NCBI RefSeq assembly: GCF_009811795.1
Contig: NZ_BLJE01000004.1
Span: 186,001-250,000, forward strand
Length of the DNA stretch: 64,000 nt
Direction of reading: 5' to 3'
DNA from: Litoreibacter roseus
GTDB lineage: Bacteria; Pseudomonadota; Alphaproteobacteria; Rhodobacterales; Rhodobacteraceae
Part shown: positions 43,365-52,165 of the stretch, in pieces
How positions within the stretch are numbered: position 1 is the first letter of the stretch
Layout: every line of letters begins with the position of its first letter
Position numbers and translations under genes: made by a program
The notes under the pieces: model-generated
Told to the model about the DNA's origin: nothing
Database searches by the model: none
What the model saw: only the letters and a program-made list of their open reading frames with translations

Positions 43365-44534
43365 CTATTGCATGTCCTTAAACGCGTTTTGCAGTCTGTC
43401 CACAGCGTCCTCGACCACCGCGCGGGGCGCGGCAATGTTGAACCGCAGGAAGCTTTCCCCGCCACTGCCGAATGTCGGGCCGTGATTGACCGCAATTTTC
43501 GCCGAACTCTCGACCCGGTTGGTGAATTCGGTCCGTTCCATTCCGGTATTCGCGAAATCGACCCAGGCCAGATATGTGGCCTCCAGCGGCATGGAATACA
43601 GACCGGGAATGGCATTGACGCCGTCGTCGAATATCTTGCGGTTGCCATCAAGATACGTGATCAACTCGTCGGCCCAAGCGGCACCGGCTGGGGAATACGC
43701 CGCGGTCGCCATATGCAGCCCGAACGAGTTCGCGGATATTCCGAGCCCCATCATCCGCGCTGAAAACTGCGCGCGCAACGCGTCATCCGCGATAATCACA
43801 TTGCCTGAGTGGGAGCCTGCAATATTAAAGGTTTTCGTCGTCGCAGTCATCATGATCAGCCGATCCTCGATACCCTCGATATGAGCCATCGGTACGTGCT
43901 GGCTGCCCGGAAATACCAGATCATGATGAATCTCGTCGGAGACGAGGACCAGATCGTGGCGGCGCGCAAAGGCGGCAACGCCCTCCAGTTCCCCCTTTGT
44001 CCAGACACGACCGCCCGGATTGTGCGGCGAACACAGGATCACCATCTTTTCGGCGCCCGTCATCTGCGCATCGTAGGCGTCGAAATCGAACTGGTACCGT
44101 CCATCCGTGTTGGTCAGCAAGCATTCCGTCACCGTCCGCCCGTTCGCTTTGATGACCTTGGCAAACGCGTGGTAAACGGGAGTAAAAAGAACAACCGCGT
44201 CGCCCGGTTGAGTGTAGGTGTCAACGCAAAGTGCCGTGCCGTTGACGAGGCCGTGTGTCGTAAAAATCCACTCTGGCCTGATCGCCCAGTCGTGACGCTC
44301 CTGCATCCACCATTGGATCGACGCAAGGTATTTGCTGTCGTCGCCAAAATATCCGTAGACTCCATGATCATACATCGACTTCACTGCGTCCTGCACACAT
44401 TGAGGCGGGCGAAATTCCATGTCGGCGACCCACATGGCGATGCCGTCATCCTTTGAAACCCCGTAGAGATCCTCCATCTTGTCCCACTTCACGCAGTGGG
44501 TGCCCCGGCGATCAATTGGTGTGTCAAAGCTCAT
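43365..44534 (-). CDS. MalY/PatB-type PLP aminotransferase (cystathionine beta-lyase-like)
   Basis: A 389-residue fold-type I PLP enzyme. The PLP lysine is in TATTKTFNIAG near residue 230, preceded by LCSPHNPGGRVW near 165 and VSDEIHHDLVF near 200. The start MSFDTPIDRRGTHCVKWDKME is a MalY/PatB-group feature. Members cleave cystathionine or act as aminotransferases; the substrate is not certain. ATG 44534 has an AAGGAGA site on the minus strand. It is divergent from the deformylase cluster. Confidence 0.9.
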   Translation of the reverse strand: MSFDTPIDRRGTHCVKWDKMEDLYGVSKDDGIAMWVADMEFRPPQCVQDAVKSMYDHGVYGYFGDDSKYLASIQWWMQERHDWAIRPEWIFTTHGLVNGTALCVDTYTQPGDAVVLFTPVYHAFAKVIKANGRTVTECLLTNTDGRYQFDFDAYDAQMTGAEKMVILCSPHNPGGRVWTKGELEGVAAFARRHDLVLVSDEIHHDLVFPGSQHVPMAHIEGIEDRLIMMTATTKTFNIAGSHSGNVIIADDALRAQFSARMMGLGISANSFGLHMATAAYSPAGAAWADELITYLDGNRKIFDDGVNAIPGLYSMPLEATYLAWVDFANTGMERTEFTNRVESSAKIAVNHGPTFGSGGESFLRFNIAAPRAVVEDAVDRLQNAFKDMQ

Positions 44535-44630
44535 GTGGTTCTCCTTGGTGCTCTTTGGCGCAGGGTAGCGCTGCAGAAGCGGGCCGCAAGTGCGATTGCA
44601 CCCTTCGCAAGGCTGTCCTACATGGAGTTT

Positions 44631-45149
44631 ATGAAGCTTCCGATCCTGATCCACCCTGATCCACGCCTGAAGAAGGTGTCCACGCCCGTGGACGACCTGT
44701 CCGATACGCTCAGAACGCTCGCTAACGATATGTTCGAGACAATGTATGACGCGCCGGGTATTGGCCTTGCTGCGCCGCAGGTCGGCGTTCTGCAACGCCT
44801 GATCGTGCTCGATTGCGTGAAGGGCGAAGATGAGGCGCCCCGCCCGATTGCCATGTTTAACCCGGAAGTGATCGCGGCATCAGACGAAAAGAACATCTAC
44901 GATGAAGGCTGTCTTTCGATCCCGGAACAATACGCTGAGGTTGAGCGGCCAGCAGAGGTAACCGTTCGATGGATGGACATTGAGGGTGCCGAGCAGGAAG
45001 AGACGTTCGACGGCCTTTGGGCCACCTGTGTCCAGCACGAGATCGATCATCTGGAAGGAAAGCTGTTCATCGACTATCTCAAACCGTTGAAACGCCAATT
45101 GATCACCCGCAAGATGGTGAAGCTGAAGCGCGAGTTGGCCCGCGGATGA
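44631..45149 (+). CDS. def: Peptide deformylase
   Basis: A 172-residue metalloenzyme that removes the formyl group from nascent N-formyl-methionine. All three motifs are intact: GIGLAAPQ (residues 43-50), EGCLS with Cys94, and QHEIDH with His136, Glu137 and His140 (metal ligands and catalytic base). ATG 44631 is the family start; ATG 44622 adds three residues. It is the first of three tandem def-type genes that overlap and lead into fmt, consistent with one operon. It is probably the main deformylase. Confidence 0.96.
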   Translation: MKLPILIHPDPRLKKVSTPVDDLSDTLRTLANDMFETMYDAPGIGLAAPQVGVLQRLIVLDCVKGEDEAPRPIAMFNPEVIAASDEKNIYDEGCLSIPEQYAEVERPAEVTVRWMDIEGAEQEETFDGLWATCVQHEIDHLEGKLFIDYLKPLKRQLITRKMVKLKRELARG

Positions 45150-45598
45150 AACGCAGTATTCTTCAACACCCGGACGCTCGGTTGCGCGAGGTGTGCCAGC
45201 CAGTGAACGGTGCGCTGCTGGATGGCTTGATCGAGGACATGTTCGAGACGATGTATTCTGCGCCCGGGCGAGGATTGGCAGCCCCACAGATCGGCGTCAT
45301 GCTGCGGGTGTTCGTGACAGATACGACGTGGAAGGATGGGGACATGAGCCCGGAGGCTTTTGTAAATCCGGAAATTGAAAACCAATCGAGCGAGGTGCAG
45401 ATCAACGAAGAGGCCTGCCTTTCGATCGTTGACCAGTCGCGACGTGTCGCGCGCCCCGCATGGGTTGATCTGGCTTGGACAGGCCTAAATGGCACGCGGA
45501 TGCAGCAGCGGTTTGACGGTTTCGCTGCCGCATGTGTTTGCCACGAGTTGGATCATTTGGACGGTCGTCTGATCCTTGATCATCCGGTGCCGTCATGA
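45146..45598 (+). CDS. Second peptide deformylase paralogue
   Basis: A 150-residue paralogue. Motif 1 is GRGLAAPQ, motif 2 is EACLS with metal ligand Cys91 (the Gly is changed to Ala) and motif 3 is CHELDH with His133, Glu134 and His137. It should bind metal and may be active, but it is shorter than Def and lacks the C-terminal helix. It overlaps the first def by 4 bases (ATGA) and the third copy by 4 bases. Why a second copy is kept is not clear; different substrates or inhibitor resistance are options. Confidence 0.88.
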   Translation: MKRSILQHPDARLREVCQPVNGALLDGLIEDMFETMYSAPGRGLAAPQIGVMLRVFVTDTTWKDGDMSPEAFVNPEIENQSSEVQINEEACLSIVDQSRRVARPAWVDLAWTGLNGTRMQQRFDGFAAACVCHELDHLDGRLILDHPVPS

Positions 45599-46089
45599 CC
45601 CGCGCTGTTCTTCGGTGGCCAAACACATGTCTGTCGCGTGCCGCATGGCCCGTCGATGAGATCACTGACGATAGTCGTGAAATCTGGGCGGAAATGGTCG
45701 AGGTGATGGAGGCTATGCCCGGCGTGGGCCTTGCTGCGCCCCAGATTGGTGTGATGAAACGCCTCGCCGTTGTGGATGCCTCGGACGAGCGCGGCAAAGC
45801 GATCTTGATGGCCAACCCCGAAATCCTTCATGCCTCGGCTCAGATGAGCACTCACGAAGAGGCCAGCCCGTGTCTGCCCGGTGTGTCGGCAGTGATAGAG
45901 CGGCCACGGGCCGTCACGGTGAGGTTTCTGAACAGAGACGGGGTTGTCGAGCGCAAGGATCTGGTGGGCCTGTGGGCCACTTCAGTGCAGCATCAGATCG
46001 ATCATCTCAATGGCCGGATGTATTTTGACCATCTGAGCAAGATCAAGCGGGATATGTTGCTGAAGAAGGCGCGGAAGCTGGCGTCATGA
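45595..46089 (+). CDS. Third deformylase-like paralogue, HEXXH glutamate replaced by Gln
   Basis: A 164-residue paralogue. Motif 1 GVGLAAPQ is intact. Motif 2 is altered to [10 protein letters not shown] with Cys93, instead of EGCLS. Motif 3 reads VQHQIDH, so His133 and His137 remain but the catalytic Glu is Gln134. The codon is CAG at the expected place, so this is not a frame error. Metal binding looks possible, classic deformylation unlikely. It overlaps its neighbours by 4 bases (ATGA at the fmt start). A non-catalytic, regulatory or altered-substrate role is inferred. Confidence 0.85.
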   Translation: MTRAVLRWPNTCLSRAAWPVDEITDDSREIWAEMVEVMEAMPGVGLAAPQIGVMKRLAVVDASDERGKAILMANPEILHASAQMSTHEEASPCLPGVSAVIERPRAVTVRFLNRDGVVERKDLVGLWATSVQHQIDHLNGRMYFDHLSKIKRDMLLKKARKLAS

Positions 46090-46985
46090 AGCTTGTCTTC
46101 ATGGGCACCCCGGCATTTTCGGTCCCTGTTCTCGAGGCGTTGATTTCGGCCGGACATGAGATTTCTGCGGTCTATTGCCAGCCCCCACGCCGGTCCGGTC
46201 GAGGCAAAAGAGAGCGCCCGTCTCCGGTGCATGCGGCCGCAGAGGAGCACGGTTTGCCAGTTCGGCATCCCATTAGTTTAAAAGGCGAAGCGGCGCAGGC
46301 AGAGTTCGCGGCGTTGAATGCTGATGTTGCTGTTGTTGTCGCCTATGGTCTGATCTTACCGCAGACTGTTTTGGACGCACCGCGCAACGGGTGTCTGAAT
46401 ATTCACGCATCGCTCTTGCCACGCTGGCGAGGTGCTGCGCCCATTCACCGGGCGATTATGTCAGGCGATGCCGAAACCGGGGTTTGTATCATGCAAATGG
46501 AGGCCGGATTAGACACCGGCCCGGTTCTGCTGCGCGATGCGACCCCGATTGGTCCGGAAGAGACGACCGGCGACTTACATGACCGGCTGTCCGACATGGG
46601 TGCGAGGCTGATCGTTTCAGCCTTGGAAAAGCTCGATGTGCTGACCCCCATCCAGCAGCCTGAAGATGGCGTGACATACGCTGAGAAGATCGACAAGGCT
46701 GAGGCCCGCGTGGACTGGTCTCTGCCAGCAAAGGAAATTGATCGGAAAATTCGCGGGCTGTCCCCGTTTCCTGGCGCGTGGTGCGAGGTAGATGGGGCGC
46801 GGGTCAAATTGCTGCGCAGCAAGCTTACATCCGGCAATGGACAGCCCGGGAAGGTTCTGGACGGATTTCGCATCGCCTGTGGGACGGGAGCGATCGAAGT
46901 TCTGGAAGCTCAACGTGACGGTAAACGTGCGATGACGGCCCTAGAGTTCCTTAAGGGAACGGAGTTGCCAGCGCGTCTGGATTAG
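46086..46985 (+). CDS. fmt: Methionyl-tRNA formyltransferase
   Basis: A 299-residue enzyme that formylates initiator Met-tRNA using 10-formyl-tetrahydrofolate. The N-terminal [14 protein letters not shown] and the catalytic [13 protein letters not shown] segment near residue 110 are characteristic; the C-terminal OB-like domain begins near 205. It starts inside the end of the third def-like gene, so it is expressed with the deformylase set and reverses their chemistry in the initiation cycle. A T-rich terminator follows. Confidence 0.97.
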   Translation: MKLVFMGTPAFSVPVLEALISAGHEISAVYCQPPRRSGRGKRERPSPVHAAAEEHGLPVRHPISLKGEAAQAEFAALNADVAVVVAYGLILPQTVLDAPRNGCLNIHASLLPRWRGAAPIHRAIMSGDAETGVCIMQMEAGLDTGPVLLRDATPIGPEETTGDLHDRLSDMGARLIVSALEKLDVLTPIQQPEDGVTYAEKIDKAEARVDWSLPAKEIDRKIRGLSPFPGAWCEVDGARVKLLRSKLTSGNGQPGKVLDGFRIACGTGAIEVLEAQRDGKRAMTALEFLKGTELPARLD

Positions 46986-47005
46986 CCGGGTGACGCTGTC
47001 AAATT

Positions 47006-47028
47006 GAGCGCGACCGCGCGCTCTTTTT
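47006..47028 (+). terminator. Rho-independent terminator after fmt
   Basis: GAGCGCG (47006-47012) pairs with CGCGCTC (47017-47023) around a 4-base loop, followed directly by TTTTT. It starts 20 bases after the fmt stop and closes the def-def-def-fmt operon. Confidence 0.9.
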
Positions 47029-47054
47029 CAGCAGTTGGCCAGTGTGACGCTCAT

Positions 47055-47369
47055 CTAGAACGACGGTCCACCACGACCGGGCAGACGGTGTTGTTTCAGA
47101 GGTTTTGCTGGCTGCGGAGCTGGTGCGTAATAGTACCTTCTGCTCGAGTGGCGACGATCTTTATAGCGGTATCTCGGGCGATCATAGAACCGGTCGCGTC
47201 GTCCGATGGAGTACTTGAAGAAGATCTTCCCACGTCTTTCCAGTTTATCGTCAGAGACTGTTTCTAAGTGTCTCAGCTCCAACGATCCCGCGTGGGTGGG
47301 CGCAACAGGAGATGTCAGGATCAGTGCGAGGCCAAGCGCGAAGCTTCTCATGAGACTTTTAGAGACCAT
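47055..47369 (-). CDS. Small exported Arg/Tyr-rich basic protein
   Basis: A 104-residue protein with a Sec-type signal peptide (SLMRSFALGLALILTSPVAP, cleavage likely after THA) followed by a strongly basic, Arg- and Tyr-rich region (for example RDRFYDRPRYRYKDRRHSSR near 70) and a Pro-rich end. It begins with ATG 47369, fixed by AAGGAG at 47377-47382 with good spacing; ATG 47351 would shorten the signal. No family is recognised. Its charge suggests binding to DNA, LPS or peptidoglycan in the periplasm, but this is a guess. It is convergent with fmt. Confidence 0.65.
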   Translation of the reverse strand: MVSKSLMRSFALGLALILTSPVAPTHAGSLELRHLETVSDDKLERRGKIFFKYSIGRRDRFYDRPRYRYKDRRHSSRRYYYAPAPQPAKPLKQHRLPGRGGPSF

Positions 47370-47389
47370 CAAACCGCTCCTTCTGAACA

Positions 47390-47406
47390 TATACTGCGAT
47401 AGTATA
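47390..47406. promoter_or_regulatory. Inverted repeat upstream of the basic protein gene
   Basis: TATACT (47390-47395) and AGTATA (47401-47406) form a perfect 6-base inverted repeat separated by 5 bases, 21 bases upstream of the start codon at 47369. On the minus strand TATACT resembles a -10 box, so this may be the promoter or an operator overlapping it. Confidence 0.35.
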
Positions 47407-47479
47407 GCGTCTCATCGGGATTATGCACCTATCATTTAGTCACGTTTCGGCTATCGATGCCCCCAGCACGCCTTGGCAT

Positions 47480-47932
47480 TTAACGTTTGAACGGTGCCAT
47501 GCCAGCACGGGCCAGTGCGTCCGCGCGTTCGTTTTCCGGGTGTCCGGCATGTCCCTTGACCCATTTCCATGTCACTGTGTGTCGTGACGTGGCTTCATCG
47601 AGACGTCGCCACAGATCCTCGTTCTTGACGGGTTTTTTGGTGGATGTCTTCCAGCCGTTGCGTTTCCATCCGTGCAGCCATTGTGTGATGCCGCCTTTCA
47701 CATAGGCGCTGTCAGTGATCACCGTCAGGGTTGAGGGACGCTCAAGTGCGTCTAGAGCGTTAATCGCGGCGAGCAGTTCCATCCGGTTGTTTGTGGTTTC
47801 CGGCTCTCCGCCCTTTAGTTCGCGCTCTTTCAGAACTTTCTCTCCGTCCAGCGCGAGGAGCAGCGCGCCCCATCCACCGGGACCGGGATTTCCGGAGCAG
47901 GCGCCATCTGTGTAAGCAATCAACTCAGGCAT
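47480..47932 (-). CDS. rnhA: Ribonuclease HI
   Basis: A 150-residue enzyme that cuts RNA in RNA-DNA hybrids, needed for primer and R-loop removal. The acidic active-site residues are visible in [14 protein letters not shown] (Asp8), NNRMELL (Glu), ITDSAYV (Asp) and NERADALAR (Asp). It is the last gene of the overlapping minus-strand run ispH-lysE-DUF3429-methyltransferase-rnhA, with an 8-base overlap with the methyltransferase gene. Confidence 0.95.
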   Translation of the reverse strand: MPELIAYTDGACSGNPGPGGWGALLLALDGEKVLKERELKGGEPETTNNRMELLAAINALDALERPSTLTVITDSAYVKGGITQWLHGWKRNGWKTSTKKPVKNEDLWRRLDEATSRHTVTWKWVKGHAGHPENERADALARAGMAPFKR

Positions 47933-48515
47933 TGGACAAGACCATGATCCACGGATCTATATCCCCGGCAAGACCCATCTCTTCGCCCTTGTCAATCTGG
48001 TCGGGGGCGAACCCCGCGTCTCTGAGATGACCCAAAAGCTCGTCCTCTAAATAGTAGCTGTAGAACCGATCAAGGCGATCGCGCTTTTCCCCTGCGCCCA
48101 GCTTCATGCCGATATGGAAGAGGCCGCCGGGCTTTAGCGCCCCATGGACCGCGGACAAATGGCGGGGAAAGTCGGACTTCTGGACGTGAAGCAAACTGAA
48201 ATTTGCCCAGACGCCATCGTAGAGAGCATGACCTGACATATCGTCGAAGGTCGCTTGTCTCGCGTTGAGCCCGCTTTCCCGGTTTGCAAGATTGACCATC
48301 TCGGCGGACGCGTCGACGGGGTCAGGCTGATGACCTGCAGCCAGCAAATGTACGGACGCCTGTCCGGGGCCACATCCCAGGTCGAGCACGTGGGAAGATG
48401 GGGCAAGCCGGTCCATAAACCGTTTCAGATACCGGCCCGGACGATCCCGCTGGGTCAGTTCAGCGTATTCATTCACACGGGTGTTGTAGGCATCGATTGT
48501 TTGTTTGTCGGTCAC
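47925..48515 (-). CDS. Class I SAM-dependent methyltransferase
   Basis: A 196-residue methyltransferase. The SAM-binding loop is [13 protein letters not shown] near residue 44, followed by VDASAEMV. The start is GTG 48515 since this overlaps the DUF3429 stop by 4 bases (GTGA), and the N-terminus [20 protein letters not shown] fits small-molecule methyltransferases. The substrate is unknown. It overlaps rnhA by 8 bases. Confidence 0.85.
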   Translation of the reverse strand: MTDKQTIDAYNTRVNEYAELTQRDRPGRYLKRFMDRLAPSSHVLDLGCGPGQASVHLLAAGHQPDPVDASAEMVNLANRESGLNARQATFDDMSGHALYDGVWANFSLLHVQKSDFPRHLSAVHGALKPGGLFHIGMKLGAGEKRDRLDRFYSYYLEDELLGHLRDAGFAPDQIDKGEEMGLAGDIDPWIMVLSNA

Positions 48516-48982
48516 GGCAATCCGATCCACAAGCAGAACACGACGAGACCGGTGAGCAATCCACGCAGCGCCATCCACCATGGGGGGGCGTCACCCTGTT
48601 TCCAGAAGAGGTAGTCCAATGCGAGTACGCCGATAAAGCCAGCGATCAGGAATTGGATAGCTGCTACATCTGATTTCACGCCGAATAGATGGCGCGTGGT
48701 CAGAAAAAAGGCGTAGAGCGCCGGGACGACGCTTAGCGCATAGCCGCGCGTTGCGCGCTCGGTCGGGCCTTTTGCTGCAAAGCCCCAAAGCACGCCGGAC
48801 ATAAAGCAAAGGATGACGGTGCCATATGCCGAGAGTATCGCAGGCGCGTCTTTCGGGTGAACCAGAATGTAGGCTTCGCCACCGATTTCCGGCGCCGGGA
48901 ACTCCGCCAAAAAGGCGGCCAGCGCAAACGGCAGAACACCAGCCAGACCAAGCAACAGGGCGGAGCGCGGAATTTTTCTCAT
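48512..48982 (-). CDS. DUF3429-family membrane protein
   Basis: A 156-residue inner-membrane protein with about five hydrophobic helices. The LAFLAEF region, the FMSGVLWGFA segment near 60 and LALDYLFWKQGDAPPWWM near 118-137 match DUF3429, of unknown function. The start ATG 48982 overlaps the LysE-gene stop by 4 bases, and the stop overlaps the methyltransferase start by 4 bases. Confidence 0.85.
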   Translation of the reverse strand: MRKIPRSALLLGLAGVLPFALAAFLAEFPAPEIGGEAYILVHPKDAPAILSAYGTVILCFMSGVLWGFAAKGPTERATRGYALSVVPALYAFFLTTRHLFGVKSDVAAIQFLIAGFIGVLALDYLFWKQGDAPPWWMALRGLLTGLVVFCLWIGLP

Positions 48983-49593
48983 GCGCGTTCGAATGCCAGT
49001 CTCGCGGCGAGGCCTGCAAAAACAGCCGCAAATGATCTGTTGAGCCAGCGCGTCAAACGCATGCTTGATAGAACTTTTTCCCGAGCAGCGGATGCGAAAA
49101 TGCCGTAGATCACGAACACCGCGAAAGTCAGCACCATGAAAATGGCGCCAAGTACAATCATTTCAGCCGTAGCCCTTTCTGGTGTGCCACTGAGAAACGG
49201 TGGAAGAAGCGCAAGAAAGAAGATCGACAGTTTCGGGTTCAGAATGTTTATAAGCGCGCCGCGGCGCGCAATGCGCCAGAGCGGATCGCCCGTCCGTTCT
49301 GATCTGATTGCCAAGGCACCATCGCTTTGCAGGGCCTGCCACGCCAAATAAAGCAGATACGCAACGCCCGCGAATTTGACGATGTTGAACAGCAAAGCGC
49401 TGGTATGAAGAATTGCGGCGACGCCCAAGGTTGCAGCGGCAAGGTGTGGGAGGATCCCCAAAGTGCATCCGAAAGCGGCCCAGATGGCCGCTCGACGTCC
49501 CTGACCCAGACCGAGGGACAGTGTATAAAGCACCCCGGTGCCCGGTGCGATCACGACAACGAAGGCGGTGGCCAGAAACTGAAGGGAGATCAT
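48979..49593 (-). CDS. LysE-family amino-acid exporter
   Basis: A 204-residue membrane transporter with about six helices. The start [22 protein letters not shown] and the [20 protein letters not shown] segment near 117 are LysE/RhtB family features. It is probably an efflux pump for amino acids or homoserine lactones; the substrate is unknown. It overlaps ispH by 4 bases upstream and DUF3429 by 4 bases downstream. Confidence 0.9.
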   Translation of the reverse strand: MISLQFLATAFVVVIAPGTGVLYTLSLGLGQGRRAAIWAAFGCTLGILPHLAAATLGVAAILHTSALLFNIVKFAGVAYLLYLAWQALQSDGALAIRSERTGDPLWRIARRGALINILNPKLSIFFLALLPPFLSGTPERATAEMIVLGAIFMVLTFAVFVIYGIFASAAREKVLSSMRLTRWLNRSFAAVFAGLAARLAFERA

Positions 49594-50540
49594 GCAGGCT
49601 CTCTCAGGACACGGGGAACTTTGAACTCAACATTTTCGACAGCGGTTTCGACGATTTCCACGGTCGTGTCGAACTTTGACTTAAAGGCATCGATAACCTC
49701 ATTGATCAAAACCTCAGGCGCCGACGCGCCGGCGGTGATCCCGATACTGTCAATGCCTTCCAGCGCACGCCAGTCTATGTCGTCCGCGCGCTGAACGAGC
49801 TGCGCGTATGAGCACCCTGCTTTCGCGCCGACCTCAACCAGCCGTTTGGAGTTTGAGGAGTTCGGTGCGCCGATCACCAGCATTGCATCGGTCTTTGCAG
49901 CCATTGCCTTGACGGCCTCCTGCCGGTTTGTCGTCGCGTAGCAGATGTCCTCTTTATGGGGCCCGACAATTGCGGGAAACCTACTTTGAAGTGCTGCAAC
50001 GACGTCTGCGGTATCATCGACCGACAGCGTGGTCTGAGTGATGAAAGCCAACTTGTCAGGATCGCGTGGGGTGATGTGCAATACGTCTTCAGGTGTCTCT
50101 ACGAGGATCACCTCGCCTTCGGGCAACTGTCCCATGGTTCCGACGGTTTCCGGATGGCCCGCATGGCCAATCATGACCATCTGTAGTCCGTTCTGATGAT
50201 GTCGCTCCGCCTCGATATGAACCTTGCTAACCAGCGGGCAGGTTGCGTCCACATAGATCATCTGACGTTTTGACGCTTCGGCGGGGACGGCCTTTGGTAC
50301 ACCATGCGCGGAAAAAATCACCGGCCGATCATTGGGGCAATCTTCCAGCTCTTCCACGAAAACAGCGCCTTTGGCACGGAGGCCATCCACGACGAACTTG
50401 TTATGGACGATTTCATGGCGCACGTAGATAGGTGCGCCCCATTTCTCGAGCGCCATTTCCACGATTTTTATCGCCCGGTCGACGCCAGCACAAAACCCGC
50501 GCGGGGCGGCAAGATAAAGGGTAAGAGGTGGCTTGGTCAT
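49590..50540 (-). CDS. ispH: 4-hydroxy-3-methylbut-2-enyl diphosphate reductase
   Basis: A 316-residue iron-sulfur enzyme for the last step of the MEP pathway, forming IPP and DMAPP. The three cluster cysteines are in [12 protein letters not shown] (Cys17), [11 protein letters not shown] and GCSYAQL or [12 protein letters not shown] in the C-terminal half; [14 protein letters not shown] is a further family mark. An AGGAG site lies before ATG 50540. It leads the overlapping minus-strand operon down to rnhA, and complements ispE at 29-30 kb in the same pathway. Confidence 0.95.
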   Translation of the reverse strand: MTKPPLTLYLAAPRGFCAGVDRAIKIVEMALEKWGAPIYVRHEIVHNKFVVDGLRAKGAVFVEELEDCPNDRPVIFSAHGVPKAVPAEASKRQMIYVDATCPLVSKVHIEAERHHQNGLQMVMIGHAGHPETVGTMGQLPEGEVILVETPEDVLHITPRDPDKLAFITQTTLSVDDTADVVAALQSRFPAIVGPHKEDICYATTNRQEAVKAMAAKTDAMLVIGAPNSSNSKRLVEVGAKAGCSYAQLVQRADDIDWRALEGIDSIGITAGASAPEVLINEVIDAFKSKFDTTVEIVETAVENVEFKVPRVLREPA

Positions 50541-50573
50541 AGGACACTCCTGCGTATCCCAGAGCTAGCCATT

Positions 50574-50608
50574 CCCGCGCCCAAGGTCCAGTGTCGCTGG
50601 GGCGCGGG
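50574..50608 (-). terminator. Hairpin downstream of the CTERM gene
   Basis: CCCGCGCCC (50574-50582) pairs with GGGCGCGGG (50600-50608), a perfect 9-base-pair GC-only stem with a 17-base loop. It lies between the CTERM stop (50618) and the ispH start (50540), so it probably separates these two minus-strand genes. Confidence 0.6.
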
Positions 50609-50617
50609 TGTGAAAGT

Positions 50618-51265
50618 TCAGGCTTTTTGCTTACCTCGGGCGACCCCGAACGCGGCAAGACCTGTCAGCAAAAGTGCGGACCCGGCCGGAAGGGGGATTG
50701 CCGGAACGCTGGGCGCTATTTCAGCGGCAAACTGGACGAATTCCTCATTGATGTCGCCGTTGAACGAAAACACAAGACCCGTACCTTCATCGCCCAGTAT
50801 GGCCAAGACATCCGATAGCGTTGTGGGCGTTGCCACGCCGTCCGGGGCTGTGAAGGAAAACCCGCCTGCAAGTGCAGCGGACTCAGATGGTGTTGAGGTA
50901 AAAATGTCGATTGCCGAAAACGCGCCATTCGCCAGCCTGAAACCGGAGTCGAACAAAAAGGGGAGGATCGCGGGCTCCGAAAGATCGGTCGTCAAATCGC
51001 CGATTGTCGCAGACACTGACAGTATGCTGGAGATATCTTGAGTTTCTTCGGGGATCAGAGGTGAGCCATCGAAGATTGTACTGTCGAGAGCAACCGTGAC
51101 TGTGCCCGTGGTGCCGACGTCGGGCAGGTCGAATTCGGGAACATCATCGAAGGGCGGTGGAGACAAGTCATCACTGACAGTCACGACCACATCATACGTG
51201 AATGTTGCTGCGGCTGCGGGGGCTGCTGCCACCGTGAAAAGGAAAAAGGGAATAAGGATTTTCAT
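50618..51265 (-). CDS. Exported VPLPA-CTERM-like surface protein
   Basis: A 215-residue secreted protein with an N-terminal signal (MKILIPFFLFTVAAAPAAAAT) and a C-terminal sorting signal of the PEP-CTERM type: a proline motif (VPAIPLPAG), a hydrophobic helix (SALLLTGLAAFGV) and a basic tail (RGKQKA). This variant is the VPLPA-CTERM signal common in roseobacters, recognised by an exosortase-like system. The middle is a Thr/Ser/Asp-rich beta-type domain without a recognised family. No exosortase gene is in the window. It is probably a surface or extracellular-matrix protein. Confidence 0.8.
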   Translation of the reverse strand: MKILIPFFLFTVAAAPAAAATFTYDVVVTVSDDLSPPPFDDVPEFDLPDVGTTGTVTVALDSTIFDGSPLIPEETQDISSILSVSATIGDLTTDLSEPAILPFLFDSGFRLANGAFSAIDIFTSTPSESAALAGGFSFTAPDGVATPTTLSDVLAILGDEGTGLVFSFNGDINEEFVQFAAEIAPSVPAIPLPAGSALLLTGLAAFGVARGKQKA

Positions 51266-51454
51266 AAGGCATCACTTTCAAGATAAAACGAGCTAACAGT
51301 GAAAGTGTTGGTTAGCGTGCCCGATTGAGTCAACGGACGCATTGTATTTGTGTGATTTGAGCCCAAACCTGCCGGTTGCTGCATAGGGGCAAGATACCCT
51401 TCGACTGGTCAATTGCCTGCCCTTGGGTCCTCCGACGCTAATAGACAGGGTGAA

Positions 51455-51494
51455 GCATCGCACCGCCTCAAGTGAGGCGGACGCGATGCCTTTT
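51455..51494. terminator. Strong hairpin after the NYN-domain gene
   Basis: A two-part stem pairs GCATCGC (51455-51461) with GCGATGC (51483-51489) and CCGCCTCA (51463-51470) with TGAGGCGG (51473-51480), followed on the plus strand by CTTTT. It lies about 15 bases beyond the NYN gene stop on the minus strand. The T-run is on the plus side, so it may work in both directions. Confidence 0.75.
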
Positions 51495-51503
51495 AGTCAA
51501 GTT

Positions 51504-52067
51504 TTAGCTATCGTGACTGTCGTTGCCGCTGTCGCCTTCGCGGGGCGGGCGGCCAATCACGTCGCGCAATTCGTCCAGTTCGATGAAATTATCGGCCTGT
51601 CTGCGCAATTCGTCAGAGATCATGGGTGGGTTTGAACGGATCGTGGAAACCACCGAGACACGCACCCCCTTGCGTTGAATCGACTCGATCAGCGGACGAA
51701 AGTCGCCGTCGCCTGAAAACAACACGATGTGATCCACATGCGGCGCAAGTTCCATGGCATCGACCGTCAATTCGATATCCATGTTCCCCTTGACCTTACG
51801 CCGGCCTTCGCGATCCGTATATTCCTTGGCGGGCTTCGTCACCATGGTAAATCCATTGTAGTGAAGCCAATCCACAAGAGGCCGGATCGGAGAGTAATCA
51901 TCGTTTTCAAGCAGTGCAGTATAGTAAAATGCACGCAGCATTTTGCCGCGTCGCATAAATTCATGCCTCAGGAGCTTGTAATCTATATCAAACCCCAAAG
52001 ACTTGGCGGCTGCGTAGAGATTTGAGCCGTCAATGAACAGCGCAAGCCGTTCGTCTTTGTAAAACAT
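51504..52067 (-). CDS. NYN-domain (LabA-like) putative RNase
   Basis: A 187-residue PIN-like NYN-domain protein. The conserved acidic residues lie in LFIDGSNLYAAAK near residue 13, KGNMDIELTVDAM near 94 and VLFSGDGDFRPLI near 116, the NYN active-site pattern. LabA-like proteins are predicted Mg2+-dependent RNases acting in RNA turnover. The C-terminal tail is acidic and disordered. It is divergent from folK with 98 bases between. Confidence 0.88.
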   Translation of the reverse strand: MFYKDERLALFIDGSNLYAAAKSLGFDIDYKLLRHEFMRRGKMLRAFYYTALLENDDYSPIRPLVDWLHYNGFTMVTKPAKEYTDREGRRKVKGNMDIELTVDAMELAPHVDHIVLFSGDGDFRPLIESIQRKGVRVSVVSTIRSNPPMISDELRRQADNFIELDELRDVIGRPPREGDSGNDSHDS

Positions 52068-52165
52068 TTATAGTCCTTCCCATAAGAGACGCGACTGATA
52101 GAACCGTGAGTGTGTGAGTGGACATCTCAGGCGCGACCGCTGCGGGACCATAAGGATTAAAAGCA

